In this document: positions 63,510-64,000 of the stretch, piece after piece
Layout: every line of letters starts with the position of its first letter
Numbering within the stretch: position 1 is the stretch's first letter
Assembly (NCBI GenBank): GCA_000272025.2
Contig: AKCV02000007.1
Location: 1 to 64,000, forward strand
Reading direction: 5' to 3'
From: Imbroritus primus
GTDB taxonomy: Bacteria > Pseudomonadota > Gammaproteobacteria > Burkholderiales > Burkholderiaceae
Length of the DNA: 64,000 nucleotides
Program-made: the position numbers and the translations under genes
Notes under the pieces: generated by a model
Databases searched by the model: none
What the model was told of the DNA's origin: nothing
The model's input: only the letters and a program-made list of their open reading frames with translations

Positions 63510-63989
63510 TCAGCCGGCTACGGAAGCCGTGAAGGTGCCCGTGATCAGGCCTACCAGCTGCTTCATGATCTGGTAGCCCATCGGCTGGTCCTGCTCCATC
63601 AGCCCGATCAGTTCACGGCCGTTGATGGCCAGTACCGTGCACGGCGTCAGGCAGGTTGCATTGGCGATGCGGATATTGTCGCTGGGCGTCATGGCCGCCC
63701 AGCCGAAGACCTCGTGGCGGTGGAGGATATCGCTGCCGGGGTTGTCGCGCCCGCCCAGGCCCACCGCAAACCGCACCATGCCCTGTGCCAGGACATAGAG
63801 ATGCTGTGCAATCTCGCCGGTGCGGTAGATGTGGGCATCCTTGTCATACGTGTGGATCACGCTGATCGCGGCGATGCGCTGCAACTGCAGTCGCGTGAGT
63901 CCGGCGAAGAACTGCGCGCGCGCCAGCAGATCGACAGGGGCAACGGTCGGCTCGTTCACGATCGTCAGAATCTTCGGTTGCTCGTCCAT
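63510..63989 (-). CDS. Cyclic-nucleotide-binding domain protein without DNA-binding domain
   Basis: The 159-residue protein is a single Crp/Fnr-type beta-roll: LLARAQFFAGLTRLQLQRIA (near 22) starts it, followed by HIYRTGEIAQHLYVLAQGMV and the FGWAAM segment in place of the phosphate-binding loop. The usual RxS nucleotide contact is not evident. The frame ends at about 159, where Crp proteins continue into a helix-turn-helix; none follows. AAGGAGG lies before the ATG at the window edge. It may be a sensor domain acting on another protein, perhaps with the TauE/SafE transporter encoded downstream. Confidence 0.85.
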   Translation of the reverse strand: MDEQPKILTIVNEPTVAPVDLLARAQFFAGLTRLQLQRIAAISVIHTYDKDAHIYRTGEIAQHLYVLAQGMVRFAVGLGGRDNPGSDILHRHEVFGWAAMTPSDNIRIANATCLTPCTVLAINGRELIGLMEQDQPMGYQIMKQLVGLITGTFTASVAG

Positions 63990-64000
63990 GATTCCTCCTT

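Overview
The window is 64 kb of GC-rich (above 60% G+C by eye), densely coded chromosome from a betaproteobacterium. The closest fit is a Burkholderiales/Burkholderiaceae genome of the Ralstonia-Cupriavidus-Burkholderia type. This rests on gene order (aspS-nudB-exonuclease/phosphatase-clsB; gdhA-gltIJKL; pyrC-rnpB-osmC; rplM-rpsI-erpA; anmK-M23 peptidase-tyrS-dtd; ruvAB; ybeY-phoH-miaB), on a second infA, and on protein character. The species cannot be named from this sequence alone.

Region 1 (1-3400) is the accessory hot spot. The 3' end of aspS occurs three times: the intact end of the real gene, a silent copy about 95% identical 1.7 kb downstream, and a decayed, frameshifted fossil another 1.5 kb on. 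Between the copies lie two antisense genes, each coding for 345 aa. The proteins are distant relatives and both carry an F-box-like motif near the N terminus. The first gene is strikingly AT-rich. The pattern reads as two successive insertions of foreign F-box genes into the same aspS site, with no integrase in sight.

Region 2 (3.4-24.5 kb) is core metabolism: a YjdM zinc-ribbon protein, a GAF-GGDEF cyclase, an unknown membrane-anchored coiled-coil protein, NudB, an exonuclease/phosphatase family protein and ClsB. A TetR regulator with a beta-oxidation operon follows (acyl-CoA dehydrogenase, hydroxyacyl-CoA dehydrogenase/hydratase, thiolase, crotonase). Then come a YciA-type thioesterase, an Atm1-type ABC exporter, a HypT-like LysR regulator, gdhA, and the glutamate/aspartate ABC importer gltIJKL with a hairpin attenuator after gltI.

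Region 3 (24.7-33.1 kb) holds a class II glutamine amidotransferase, ttuC-ttuD-pyrC-DUF3025 as one tight unit, rnpB with an unusually short P12, an OsmC protein, a candidate small RNA with anti-Shine-Dalgarno loops, rplM-rpsI, and erpA.

Region 4 (33.2-50.3 kb) holds a copper P-type ATPase with a perfect tandem duplication of one metal-binding domain, anmK, an M23 peptidase, tyrS-dtd-phosphoglycerate mutase, yhhQ, ruvAB, ybeY-phoH-miaB, an RhlE-type helicase and SrkA kinase.

Region 5 (50.4-64 kb) is regulatory and catabolic. A CpxAR-like two-component pair diverges from a Spy/CpxP-like periplasmic protein, with three helically phased repeats between them. Then come a second IF-1 and a cold-shock protein. 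An arginine/ornithine/lysine-type amino-acid catabolic cluster follows (ornithine cyclodeaminase, arginine-deiminase-superfamily enzyme, Lrp regulator, ALDH7-type dehydrogenase, FAD oxidoreductase) with a PAS kinase and sigma-54 response regulator, a TauE/SafE transporter, and a cyclic-nucleotide-binding protein that lacks a DNA-binding domain.
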